Source of the DNA: Metallyticus violacea
Taxonomy: Eukaryota; Arthropoda; Insecta; Mantodea; Metallyticidae
Assembly: GCA_030762175.1 (NCBI GenBank)
Contig: CM060831.1
Location: 30,680,001 to 30,744,000 of the forward strand
Direction of reading: 5' to 3'
DNA length: 64,000 nt
Shown here: piece after piece, positions 1 to 11,800 of the stretch
How the letters are laid out: every line of letters starts with the position of its first letter
Numbering within the stretch: the first letter of the stretch is position 1
Translations under genes and position numbers: made by a program
Notes under the pieces: model-generated
The model's database searches: none
The model's input: only the letters and a program-made list of their open reading frames with translations
What the model was told of the DNA's origin: nothing

Positions 1-230
1 AGGAAGAAGAAATGTATATTATTTTTCAGTGCAAAGGAACGAATGAATGGAGGGTAAGCTTGAAAAGCAATAAATGGTTATTGAGGAATAAAGAAGTTAT
101 AGTATGAAAGATTTTTGAAAATCAAACTTAGCTATCTAAATTTAGGGAGTTTTTATGGAAGGTAAAGATGAAATGAAGATGGTCAGTAGAGAGAATAAGA
201 CATTGAATTAAAATAACTGAATTGTATTCT
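1..230 (+). mobile_element. LINE 3' end fragment (zinc-knuckle tail), family LINE-1A
   Basis: The first about 200 bases encode the same C-terminal tail as the LINE at 13.7-15.7 kb. Shared words are IIFQCK, NKWLLRNK and [10 protein letters not shown], broken here by stops, followed by similar AT-rich 3' sequence. The matching copy has a CxxC...H...C motif just before IIFQC, which this copy lacks because it is cut by the window edge. It is a dead fragment of a non-LTR retrotransposon. Confidence 0.6.
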
Positions 231-1743
231 ATTAGATTATTAGGAAGTTTGACTTTATATATGTAACCATTTAGATACTCTATTTTTAGATAGTATTTTG
301 GGGCTTCTATTTCAAATGAGAAATTTAGGGAATTAATTATATAGAGTTAAAAATAAATGGATATGGATGGTTAACAAATTAGAGTTTTGCAATTAATTTA
401 AATTACAAAACACTAACAAAATTGTTTTGTTAAATTAATTTAAAAATTGTTGGTACTCATATGATAAGTTTAGGATTATACAATTAATTAGCAAATGCTG
501 TTTTGAGCTGAAATAGAGTAGGAGCTTAACAAAAGAGTAATAAAGAGGAAAATAAATAAGGAATGGAATGGAAAGAGAACCCAGTGATGTGAAAGAATTA
601 TCTGAAGTGGTAACTGAACCTCTGTCTTCTGAAATTCCAGTAGGAGACTACTGATGAACTGAACACATAACTTAGCAGGATCATGGATAGTGTTCTAATA
701 ATGTTATTATTTTATTTCACATTGTCTCAGGAACTGAAATAAGAATAATTAAGTTTAATTTATAATTTTATATAGAAACTTATTTTAACATAAATTGTGT
801 TCGCGGGAACTACACCTAAGAATGGACAGAGTTAAATAGATGAACACCTCTTGATGAACACGTCTTGTATTTTTTTTGTCTTAGCATTTCAATAAATGAA
901 TAAGTAAAAAAAATATGTATTTGTTCAACTCATACTTTTATATAAATAAATTGGAAGCACAAGAATGCAGATAATCTTTTACTTTTCCTTACCTTGTGAT
1001 TAGAATCAGAAATCCTAATATGAATTAAAAAATTAATACCTTATTCAGGTATCACATTCCAAAAATATTCTGGATATCAAATTCAATTATATAGTAGAGT
1101 GTGAAATTTCCTATCCCTTTTCACTGTCTTCACTTCCCTAAAGGAACAGAATGAGGGATAACGTGTGGATGTGTTGTAAAGCTAAATTTCCAAAATGCAA
1201 TTATGCAATTTGGTTCAGATTAATTGAACATTGAAGAAGAACTTTTTTATGTGTGGATGATTAGGGAAGATGTCGTTTGTTCAAATCTCTTAAGAAAACC
1301 CACAGAGGGAGAGAAAGACAGAAATACAATGTCATTTTTGTGTTCTTGTCCTCAAAACTATATATCATATTTAACTAAGATAATATGAGATTTGTTTTGG
1401 TTTCTTCCTCCTTAGGAGATAAAATCAGGGAAAAACAAGGGATATGCCATAAAAGTTAGAGTATCTGCATGGTTCTAAAGTGTAACACAGCAATTTAGTC
1501 CAGTTGATTGGGCACTCAAAGAAAAAATAAATATTCTTCAGTGTCAAAGGAGGTGAAATTATATTACCAGTTTTTCTATAAATGTGGTTACAAGCTTTAG
1601 AAAGAAACTGTATCAGGTGTTTTGGCAATCAAATTAACAGTTTTGAAAGAGTATATTACTTGAGGTTTAACAATAAAATGGGGAGATTTTCATAAACTGT
1701 ATTGCTGTGATAACTTTTTATAGTTGAAAAATTACCTAGTGAA
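231..1743. other. AT-rich sequence, no gene recognised
   Basis: No exon, RNA gene or recognisable transposon was seen. If LRMDA continues to the left, this is part of an intron of that gene. It is CpG-poor. Confidence 0.4.
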
Positions 1744-1815
1744 ATAATTCCAGATAACATTTAAGAGAAATTGAGTCGAAATAGTAACATACACACCACT
1801 AAAATTGAATTAAAT

Positions 1816-1857
1816 GGAAGACTAGTTTCGGGAGCCATCGCTCCTATCATCAGTTCC
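1816..1857 (-). ncRNA. Hammerhead ribozyme (PLE type), mirror copy
   Basis: This is the exact reverse complement of the ribozyme at 1868-1909, on the other arm of the perfect palindrome. All core elements are therefore identical: CTGATGA, five-pair stem II, GAAA, ACTAGT stem III and GGAA/TTCC stem I. A transcript of either strand would carry an active-looking 3' ribozyme preceded by its complement. Confidence 0.78.
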
Positions 1858-1867
1858 TGGTCGACCA

Positions 1868-1909
1868 GGAACTGATGATAGGAGCGATGGCTCCCGAAAC
1901 TAGTCTTCC
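1868..1909 (+). ncRNA. Hammerhead ribozyme (PLE type), apparently intact core
   Basis: Stem I is GGAA (1868-1871) pairing with TTCC (1906-1909). The core CTGATGA is at 1872-1878. Stem II is GGAGC, loop GATG, GCTCC (1881-1894). GAAA is at 1896-1899. Stem III comes from the self-complementary ACTAGT (1899-1904), and the cleavage base is C1905. One extra T (1879) sits between the core and stem II, as in sister copies, and an A-C mismatch lies at the base of stem II. The short palindromic stem III suggests a type I ribozyme that works best as a dimer. Activity is inferred from structure only. Confidence 0.8.
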
Positions 1910-2049
1910 ATTTAATTCAATTTTAGTGGTGTGTATGTTACTATTTCGACTCAATTTCTCTTAAATGTTAATAATTTACACCACTGTTACTAAAGTTCAC
2001 TATATTTTATATAATTCCAGATACTTAAAAAGTTGAAAATCAGTAGGGT

Positions 2050-2900
2050 GTTTGTGTACTACACCATCGAACATTTCCCTTGGATCAATATACATGACTG
2101 CTTGGATGCCTGTGCTTTGTAAAGATGGTAGCTGTTGTCAAAACAGTGGCAGCCCATGTTCAGTTCAATCCAATTTTTGGAAGCAGACAGTACCAGAGAT
2201 GAACTTATCCAGAAGATCCAGTCTGGAATGCTTAGACAAGATCATGGACTGGGCTTTTCATTGAAATATTTGGCATTTTTTACCTACATAACTGAAGCAA
2301 TAAAGAATGTGGAGATGCAAATGACTGCTACAGAGCTACACTGACAATGGCCATCAAAAAATATTTTTTTACAGAGAAGAAAGTATTCAATATTGGTGAA
2401 TGATACAACCAGCAAAATGACAAGAGTGTATGCCTCTAATTTATGAGATGCCTGTTGATAAAATCATACAAGTCCAGAGAGACTACCAACCTCTTATAGT
2501 AAAGTACCCAGCTCCATTTCTGCCATAAGGGATTTTAAAGCCTGCAAAATGTTAGTTTGAACCTGAACATGACTTTGTTCAAGAATAGGAATCAGAGCTT
2601 CCAGCTAGATGTAGTTCTAGTCCACAAGAGAAGCTCCATCCAGACTTAATTCAGAGGAATGTTCCTTTTATTAATGCCCAAAATTGGCCTTTTAGCATAA
2701 TCCCCTGAACAACAACTATGGACAGTGCTTGATATGGTTAGCAAAAATCGATATTCAATATCAAGAGTCTTAAGTAGTTGAAGAATCAACCGTAGTGGAT
2801 TTTCCAATTTCCCAATGGAAGTCTGTTCAAAAAATACCTGAACTTTCAAATTTTGTTCTAAAGAAGTGCCATAGTAAAATGTGGTTGACAAGTTGCCTTG
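2050..2900 (+). other. Unrecognised coding-like remnant (possible processed pseudogene)
   Basis: Several frames on the plus strand give protein-like stretches that look like one broken reading: a region around STRDELIQKIQSGMLRQD (about 2195-2250) continuing with KYLAFFTYITEAIK, then after stops RDYQPLIVKYPAPFLP (about 2490) and RNVPFINAQNWPF (about 2660). Composition is less AT-biased than the flanks. I do not recognise the parent. A frame-shifted retrocopy or transposon protein is possible, and chance is not excluded. Confidence 0.25.
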
Positions 2901-3177
2901 GGTTTGCTGTTCAAGATTATCTTATTTCAGTTGAGTTTCAAAATTGATTTGTGTGCAAGTATTGTAAAGTAATGGAAAAATTGAGATGGATGTCTTTTAA
3001 GATCAACTTATTTTCATTAAATTTATTATTAGATTGGTAGAGTAGAAGAGAATGCCTAAGGCCTTAGCTCTGCCAGAACAAATAAATAAATAAATATTCT
3101 GCATAAAACTTAGTAAATCTTTTTCCAGGATTCATTTGCTCATTAAAAGTTTTTTTTTTTTTTTAAAAATTGTTTAA

Positions 3178-3357
3178 TGCATGTTTTTACTACTGAGGCA
3201 TCACAGGTGGTGGACACTGATGATGCATGAAATGAAATGATAAATTGGAAAGGAGTATTAAAAACCTCAGTCAGGGAGGGTGGTCCTGGTGGGAAGCAAA
3301 TCCCAGACCTCCCATTCACGAATCTGCACCTTAATGACCTCAGTCACCCACGGCGGT
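3178..3357 (-). repeat. SINE-1 (tRNA-derived), short internal-deleted copy
   Basis: It reads on the minus strand, with a tRNA-like head at the right end: a GGGTGACTGAGGTC-like A box near 3340-3355 and a degenerate B box near 3303-3315. The left end carries the family tail (TTTTTACTACTGAGGCATCAC). Compared with full copies at 23.9, 33.1 and 49.5 kb it lacks about 100 bp of the body. It lies downstream of the last visible LRMDA exon. Confidence 0.75.
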
Positions 3358-3444
3358 TTTTTAAAGAAGTTTATGGTAATAAATCTTTGAGTTGTACTTT
3401 ATGCTATGACTGATATTACTGGTTTAAAATTGGATGGAAATTGT

Positions 3445-3665
3445 AGCTAATAACCTGCATCCAGGTATGGTCAGAGTTAATGCAATTTTTCAAGAAAATT
3501 AATGCCTAACTGCTTGATAAACTGCTGAAGAGTATATCATATGTCATGAAATCCTGACAGAATAACTTCATATGCATCCTGTTGCAGCAAAAAATGTCCT
3601 TCTGTCATTAACACAAGAACAGAAGTACAACTGTGTTATGATCTGGAGGAAACATGAGGTCCCAT
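3445..3665 (+). mobile_element. Mariner-like transposase relic
   Basis: This is a decayed copy of the N-terminal half of the mariner relic at 62.7-63.6 kb. Aligned words include CTGCTTGATAAACTGCTGAA, a stretch ending GTTGCAGCAAAA, and ACACAAGAACAGAAGTACAAC. No open frame is left. It lies downstream of the last visible LRMDA exon. Confidence 0.55.
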
Positions 3666-3798
3666 GGAGCAAAAATTATTATTTCCTTACATGCAAGATA
3701 AATGAGCAACTTGACCCTAGCATAATTTGAGCTGCACTCTCCATAGATATATCCTAGCTGAGATCAATAAATATAACACTAAAAAAAGTAGGGGATAC

Positions 3799-3929
3799 CT
3801 ACTGTGGAGTCTCCTGGTCGCACAATCTTCATAAATTTCCCTCGGCGCTCTGCTTCCATCTTCTCTTCTGCAGTGACCTTTCTTGAATCTAAAAACTTCA
3901 ACCCAGGCAAGCGATAAACCACATAATAT
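3799..3929 (-). CDS. LRMDA: LRMDA exon 4 (cap region)
   Basis: Acceptor TTTCAG precedes 3929 and the donor GTATCC begins at 3798. The first A completes the split Arg codon, then [32 protein letters not shown] and [11 protein letters not shown] follow. This matches the vertebrate LPNLKFLD...VT...E..RG.FMK(V/I)V(K/R)P block. One base of the next codon is left over, so a further exon is required; it is not visible between 1 and 3798. Confidence 0.9.
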
Positions 3930-6900
3930 CTGAAATTAGAATTTTACATAAATTAATAAAAAAAACTACTTGATACATTGGACATTTTAAAAAAAATGTT
4001 TTAAACGTTTTAAAGATAAATTTGGAGCTTTGCTGAACATAAAAAGATATATATTTTTTTTTTTTATATTTAGACTGTTGTTCAGAACAGAAATGAAGCA
4101 CTCATGTGGCTGGAGTTATTCCCTATTATGTACACTACAATATACAGTCAACTACTAAACAAATAATTTTTAATGCTACTAAGTTAAAATAAATATTTTA
4201 AGATAAGGGAAATATGAAAAATAAGTTTTTATTTATATATTAATTAGTGATAACATCATTCAAGAAGAGATGATTTCATGATAGTTCCTCTATGTCCTAT
4301 TCTTTTTATCAGTACTTTATTATAATTTACTTCAGTGAACATATTTAAAACCAAGGCAAATATGGCTATGTGTTGTTAAGATACAATGCATTAAGCTTAG
4401 AAAATTCAAAGTTTTGTTGCAAAACAACAATTTAATTAAAATGTTAATTGGAATTTACACAGTGAAGCCAATCATATAATTGATATTAAAACTAAATCAT
4501 ACAATAATATCAACAATTTAATTGTTTATTAATAAAAATAAAAGAAAATAATAGATGGTCAGTTCATTGGCTGCTAAATTACTCAACTGAGATCAATACT
4601 TAATATCAGGAAATCAGTGAAATGCACAAAAAATAAATGAGATTTAAACATGAGATTAACTAAGAAAGTCAATTAATTTAATAATTAAACTTTCCTGGCA
4701 AAATCAATTCAGAAATCCATGGAAGCAATTACAATACTACATTACATATAAACATGCTTTCTTAGATAGGCCAGATATAAACACTGATATTGAATTTTGT
4801 GTAAGAAATCTGGAACATAATAAATGGCAATCATCTGCTTCTTTGTACTTATTTAATAAAGAAACTTTTAAAACTTAACCAGTCTGTACTGCGATGCTAT
4901 AGTAAGCAGCATGCTTTAAGGAATATCAAGGTCACGGTACTGCAACAAAGCAGATTGCCTTGTTGCAACATGATAGTGTATGAGAGTCACACTCTTTGCA
5001 TCTCTCTTGCTCTTGTTTTCTCTCATGAAATCTTAAATAAATTTTCCAGATTAAAAAACAAAACCCACTTTGGTTTATGCTCCAGTTCAACACTTGCAAA
5101 ACATTAGTGTATCTAGATGCTATGCTAATGAAGAGGAAGAAAATATGATAATAGTAATGCAGCTGGAAGTCCATGCCAAGCACTAATCATGTTTAGTACT
5201 GACAAGGACAATTCACATTAAACACAAAAAATTAAATGGTTCAGAAGTAATGTAATCAATTTATGTTTAGGCATGGTTACTGCATCGTATTATAGGCCAC
5301 AGCTCTAAGCACTTTTAGAAATAATAAATGGCATAATTTATTTAAAATTTAAATCCATAATAGAAAATAAATTCCCAGCTCACATGAGACTCAGCATTAC
5401 CAGAATTTAAGAGTTCAATGTTGATTTCAATGCTTTTATTCACACAAAACTTTATTTTAAGATTGTTGTCACCTTATACCCATCCTTACACTTCTAAATG
5501 AAAGCCATTTTGCTGTTGTTAGAGCAGAGCACAGGGATGATAAATTAAATTTCTTGGAAACTGTTTCCACCTCAATGTACATCCATTAGGAGAAATAACA
5601 TTAAATAATACTGATGTATAAATATAAACAATGTAATACAATTTTTTTCACACTAACTCCATTCACTTACATAAAAATCTGGACATACGTTTCGGGAGTG
5701 ATCCCTCCCATCTTCAGCCTGTAGATAAACTGTTGTTATACTTGGCGGTTGGGTCAACAACAGTTTATCTACAGGCTGAAGATGGGAGGGATCACTCCCG
5801 AAACATATGTCCAGATTTTTATGTAAGTGAATGGAGTTAGTGTGAAAAAAAAATGTATTACATTGTTTATATATACCACTCCATTGTCAACAGCTTCGTA
5901 AGTACATTTAATTGAGTAATACTGATGTATTGAGAAAATATATATTGCTCTTACATTCCTCAATTTTTCAATACCATTACCTGATAGTTGATTCTTTTAT
6001 CTTCAAAAAACCAATTTTGCAAGCTCATCAGCAGATGACAATCTCTTCAAAATGTTATATATTCTTTTGCTCTGTCCTCATATGACTTCAAGCTTCTCTA
6101 TTGTAAAACCACCCATACCACTTTTTCCAACTTCTAGCAAAATATTCAAAGAAAGAAAAAGATAAAGAAAGAAACAGGAAGAAGAAAAGGAAAAGAAAGA
6201 AACACGGAAAAAAGAGAGAGAAAGTAATAACATAGAAAAAAAGCAAAATAATAATTGATGCACTATTTAATTAAAAAGCACAATGATAATAAAACACTTC
6301 TAATAAAATTATTGTAGTTTGGAGAAAAGTAAATGCAGAACTTTCTTCTGTATACTTTTTAGAAGATTAATCATATATATCATTGGCAACATGCATAATC
6401 ATGTTGTTTCAAAAACTGGCTTTGTTTCTCATCTCACCCCTCCTGCATGCATCTGTATTTATTGTTTTTACCCAGCTGGATATCGACTTCAAGCTGCCAG
6501 CTGTGTGCCAAAATATTGACCAATATTACAGATAAAATTAGGGATAAAGAGTATGGGATTTTGGGATTTGTACTTGTATAAACAAGTAAGCTCTGCCCAC
6601 TGGAGCTATTCATAGATTTCTGTAAAAAATATTTTATGCACACAATGATAACAGGAGGTAACTCCTCCACAGTGGGACCTTTGTATCAATGCACTAGACA
6701 ATACTATAAGGAGATAAGTGATTCAATTGGCTAATGCTTCACACCAGTATGTTTATGCAGTGAACTTAAACTGTGATGCATACATAGAAGGGTAGCATAA
6801 AAAATAAAAGATCAATACCATTGGATACTATAAACCAACCATGCTTTCTTTGGATCATTGTGCAAAGTTCTATGCTGTTAACTGCCCAAAAGTAAACTAA

Positions 6901-8575
6901 TTGCAATGACTTAGATGCTGTAAATACTGAATGTTATTTTATTGTAGCAATGATCTATTACTACTTGCATGGCCTGTCTGTTATGATAATGGTGCAGCTG
7001 ATGCTATTTATTTTTACCCTAAATTTGTACTTTAAAATTAGAAGTGTAAATACATTTGTTTACATTTATTTTTAAAACTACTGTCCATTTATTTAAGGCC
7101 CTAATATCTTTGAAGTACACTGCAGATTCTCAAGTAAGGTGCTATGAATTTTCTTCCTCACATTTTCTATCAATTCATCTATGGTGTGGGGATTGTTTTG
7201 ATATACTCTGTCTTTAAGCTTTCTCCATATATAAATATCAAATGAATCTATATTGGGAGATCTAGGAGGCCACAAACCATGACATACTGCATAATGTCTA
7301 CATGAATCATAATCATGCAAGATTTAACATAAGTGCAGTGAATTTTTTTTTTCATGAAGATTGCTTAATGATTAGTGTCTTCTTCCATAAGAATGGCAAT
7401 AAAGGAGTCCACATTAAACTTATGCATTTTTCTGGGTAACTGTATTGTAAAAGAAAATTACCCATTAATTTCATGTATATTTATTGAACACTACAGTCTC
7501 TTTTAACCGATGAATTTGATTTATTTATGGATGCTGTTTAACATCTTAGGTCATCAGCGTTTAACTGATGGAGAGAGACCTTGAATAACAGTTGAGGATT
7601 TTTGGTACTTCAATAATGACTAATTTGATTGCCAACTTATCCTCTAAAGTGAAACCAAATATTGCTACCATAGAAAATTAATAGATGGACTAATCCATTA
7701 TGAATAGATAAAACCATCTATAAAAATTAATAATTAAATAACTGGTAAAACTTGATAACTGCATAAATTTTTACAGCTTCAATTTTATAATTTTTATGGC
7801 CTTACAAGCAGAAGATTTTAACTAAGCACTTCAAAGACCCCCTTGGAGTAGCCCCTACTTTTTTTATCAACACAGACCTCGCTGCTTCAAATTCTCCATT
7901 ACTCTTTTCGTTCTCATAGAAGGAATGGGAAAAGTTGGAAATCAATAAATGGCACATGATTATAGCAATCAGCAGTAGTAAAATGATTTTGTGCTTCACT
8001 TATTCAAAATTTAGGACATGTTTCAAGGGCATTTGCTCCCATCTTCAGCTGTACACTGACCGATGACCTCTGACAATGTCAAAATAATTTTGTACAAACA
8101 ATCAAATTTTGAAGTTTGTGATGAGGTGTTTGTTTTTAATAATAAAAATCTTTTCCCATGTTAATAAGTGCTTTGGGCTCTTGGGCACCTTTAATAACTG
8201 AGATTTCTTTTTAATACCGTGATTTTTAGACCAGAAATGGGTCATCATTGCTGATTTTTCAATTTGTTTATATTTAATATTGCTGAAGTGCTCTTTGGTT
8301 CAATTTTCTAAATTTCTCTTTATTTTTCAAATTTATAAATTTTAATCCAAACACATTTCAGGAATATTTAATGTATACAGATTGAAAAATCAACAATGTA
8401 GCATATTTTTGGACTAAAAACCTTGACACTGAAAAGGAACTAACTTGTCGTCGTCATCATCATCATCAATTTATTGCAGTCGATAGACTCTTACAAGAGC
8501 ATCTGGCATTGTCATGACTCTATACAATTAGTTTAATATAATCATATAGGTTATTTACATAATAATCAAGTTATA

Positions 8576-8612
<37 letters not shown>

Positions 8613-8798
8613 TAACACTAAAATAAAAGTAGATAAAGATAAAACACAGAGAAAGAGTCACACTTGAAACTGCTATATTTCGAACTACTGCGAGTTCTTC
8701 AATGGCAAGAAGCTAGCTCTGTGTTTTATCTTTATCTACTTTTATTTTAGTGTTAATTTGTTACATTGTTAATAGTGTTTCTTTATTTTTATGTTTCA

Positions 8799-8837
<39 letters not shown>

Positions 8838-11800
8838 CTCATATTCTTTATTAGCAATATTACACACTCATATCCATTATAGTTCAGCAGTATTACACAA
8901 GCATTTCCCCATTAGGAATAGTTTTAAATGTCAAGTCTGCAGTATTTTTAATTGACAATGATAATTTATTATATAATATAGCTCCTATTTTATATGGGTC
9001 CTTATTGGTTTGAGTTTTATTCATGCTCTCCTTATGGTAATTATTTGCTCTTCTTTTATGATATCTATGGCAGTCTTTATTGAGCATGTTAAATTCCTTG
9101 TTATCCTTGACTAGCATAATATTTTGAATATATATAATGAAAGTGGAGGCTGTATATACCTTTTTTGCACTTTTTTGTATTTTTAATACTCTGTTCATAT
9201 TGGTTTTACTTGTACCTCCCCAGATTTCAATTCCTAATGCTAAATGTGGATAAATAATGCCATAATAAGCTGTTTTTAGAATATTCATGTTTCTATATTT
9301 TGTTCGTTGTTTCAATACGTACAGTCTGAGTTCATTTTGTTACAGACTATTTCTACATGAGTCTTGGTAAGTTAAATTTTCTTCAATGTGTATTTCTAAA
9401 AATTTAGAGTTAGTTATCTGTTCTAATGTGGTATTGTTGATGTTTATATTTAAGTAATCATTTTGAAATATCATGAATTTTGTTTTACCTATGTTTAACT
9501 CTAGTCCATTGTTTTGTAAATACTGTGATATTTCACCAGCTGCACTCTTAATTTTTCTTTCTAAGCTTTCCCTGTTGTCACTGTGTTTTCTACCCACAGT
9601 TTATTTAGCACAGTTATCAATAAGGATAAGATTGTTATTCTTAAAAACAAACACTTCATCATGAACTTTGAGATTCTATAAACTGAATTATTTGGACAAG
9701 CTTTTCTGCCTTTGCCAGAGGATGTCAGTCAGTCTACAGATGATGATGGGAGTGAATGCTTTTGAAACATATTATAATTTTAAACAAGTAAATGAAATAT
9801 AATTGTGTTACTACTGCCAACTGCATTATCAAATGACATTGCTTCAATGTAGACCTCTGTTTAATTCATAATGTTCATTTAACTTCTTAATAAACATATA
9901 ACAAATAAAAATCCTTTCGTTGACCACATTTCTTATAGTTAAACATATTCAATACAAAAATTACTTGCTTCTCTGATAATATAAACACAAGAATAATTGA
10001 TTGATTTATTTATGGATGCTCTTTAACACCTCAGGTCATCAGTGTCCCATTCAATTCAGGGCGTGAAACAGCTGACAAATTTTGCTCAGAGGCCTCTCTT
10101 TCAGGCTTGTGGTTCTTTTTCGTGCCGTAAATGTACAACACGGGACCCACGGCTTTACTTCCCTTCTGAAGGAAGCCATACTTAGGATTTTTACACCTGA
10201 AAAAATCCATCGGTCAAGGCCGGGTTCGAACCCGCGATCTAGGGTTTAGGAGGCAAGTATGGTAACCACTACACTACCAGAACCAACAACACAAGAATAA
10301 GACATTCATACTGCAATATACCAAATTATATAAGTATTGTCAAATGGAATAACTTGCATCAGGAGTCTAACATGGACCAATAACTTTGGCCTTTGAATTT
10401 TTCAGAATTGGCACTGCAGTGCTGAGAAACATATGGAAGTTGTAGTGATATATAACAATGTTTCTATTTTAATATTTTAATATAAATATATAATTTTTAT
10501 ATTTATATAATTTTTATAATTTTTATTATATATTATATATTATATATTTTTTATTATTTTAATATAAAGAACTTATTAGGTTGCAGAGTAAAGGACTACA
10601 TGCCAACAGAACAAAAGTCAGGTATTTACGAAATAGAATGTGCAGAGTGCGACAAAAAATACATTGGAAAAACGAAGAGGAATTTGGGAATCCGGAAAAA
10701 AGAACACTTCAGAAATATTCGCTTAAAACAAATTGATAAATCAGCAATAGCAGCACACTTTTGGAATAAAAATCATGAAATTAAATCAGAGATAAAACTA
10801 CTTAAACAACTTCATAATGCAATAGAACTTTCCACTTGGGAAAACATTTTCATTACAAAAAATAAGGATAATTTGATGAATTTTGATATCCCTCCATTGG
10901 ATGAACTCAGCAAATTCCTAATAGAACCAACAGATGCCGCCACAAGAATATCAAGAGACCCAACCGCCACGTTTAACAACAGTTTGTCAACAGGCTGAAG
11001 ATGGGAGGGATCGCTCCCAAACATATGTTCCAAATTTATGTAAGTGAATGGAGTTAGTGTGAAAAAAACTGTATACATTGTTTATAAATGTTTCTATATT
11101 TCTGTAATAATTGTCATTTAACCCAAATGTATAAACTAGAGAGATACATAAGGGGGTTAAAATTTTAACCATTGTCTAGAAGGATAGAGAAGGCTAGTGC
11201 ATCAGTGTGGGAATTCAAAGATCCATGGCTCAATGACTTCGAACTTTTCCCAGAGAGATTCATTATTCTAAAAAATTAACAATTTAAAAATTAGAAAATT
11301 AATTAAAATGTAACCTGTATCTCTGATAATCTTCCTCATCTTTGTCTATGTCGGACAACTGATTAGGACAAGCTAAGTTTCCTAGAAGACTTAAATATTT
11401 AAGCCTGGGTAATGTGCGTGACACCTTTGTAAGCAGCAGCTCCAGGTTGTAGATCTGTAACAAAATAAAGCTTAAAGTTACTTCAACATATAAAGCTATG
11501 TTCTGTGACAGAGTTTGAACAAGGTCAGTTAATGATCCTCAATAACTATAAATATCAGACAGGCATTTTAAAAAGGCAAGTATTAGGGACTTGTGATACA
11601 GTCTAACTCATTGAAACTGTGGAAAATTGGCCAGGAATTCATTCACACTGAACTATTCATAACAATAATCCTGCCCAAACAAAAGTTCTGTTAGGAAGTA
11701 ACTTTCAAGAATAAATTCATAAATTCACGATGCTCCAAACGTTTTTAAAAACCTAATGAAGGTTTGTTAAAATAAAATCATGGATCACATTTATTTCTAG

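Larger units (their letters stand above)
1744..2023. mobile_element. Penelope-like element hairpin: perfect 216-bp palindrome with 13-bp target-site duplication
   Basis: Bases 1755-1970 form a perfect palindrome (two 108-bp arms, no spacer, centre between 1862 and 1863). It is flanked by direct repeats ATAATTCCAGATA at 1744-1756 and 2011-2023, so the insertion itself is 1757-2010. Each arm contains a complete hammerhead ribozyme motif. PLEs are known to carry hammerhead ribozymes in their terminal repeats and often insert as inverted partial copies; that knowledge and the sister copies near GIY-YIG coding sequence in this window support the assignment. The perfect arm identity suggests a young insertion or gene conversion between arms. 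Confidence 0.85.
5606..5930. mobile_element. PLE inverted-terminal hairpin with 14-bp target-site duplication
   Basis: Two inverted arms (about 5622-5737 and 5756-5874) are separated by an 18-bp spacer. They are flanked by TAATACTGATGTAT at 5606-5619 and 5917-5930. Each arm has the outer TTTCACACTAACTCCATTCA sequence and a hammerhead motif. The inner ends read into the last codons of the GIY-YIG reading frame found at 10.6-11.0 kb (N-N-S-L-S-T-G-stop), which ties these hairpins to the PLE. Confidence 0.85.
10590..11090 (+). mobile_element. PLE family A: GIY-YIG endonuclease end plus terminal segment
   Basis: This 5'-truncated PLE copy begins just after an AT-rich run. It carries the C-terminal endonuclease frame (10600-10998), then the hammerhead segment and the outer sequence GTAAGTGAATGGAGTTAGTG seen in the hairpins at 5.6 and 30.1 kb. 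It lies in LRMDA intron 3 in opposite orientation to the gene. Confidence 0.85.

Noticed and set aside
1755..1970. Palindromes as assembly artefacts (chimeric inverted reads)
   Set aside because: Several have exact target-site duplications outside the arms, different families show the same design, and most arms have diverged, which an artefact would not produce. The perfect one at 1.76 kb still deserves read-level proof.
10216..10287. tRNA gene
   Set aside because: A and B boxes are present, but the acceptor stem does not pair and the sequence continues into a repeated body with a target-site duplication; it is the head of SINE-2. The same applies to the heads of SINE-1 and SINE-3.
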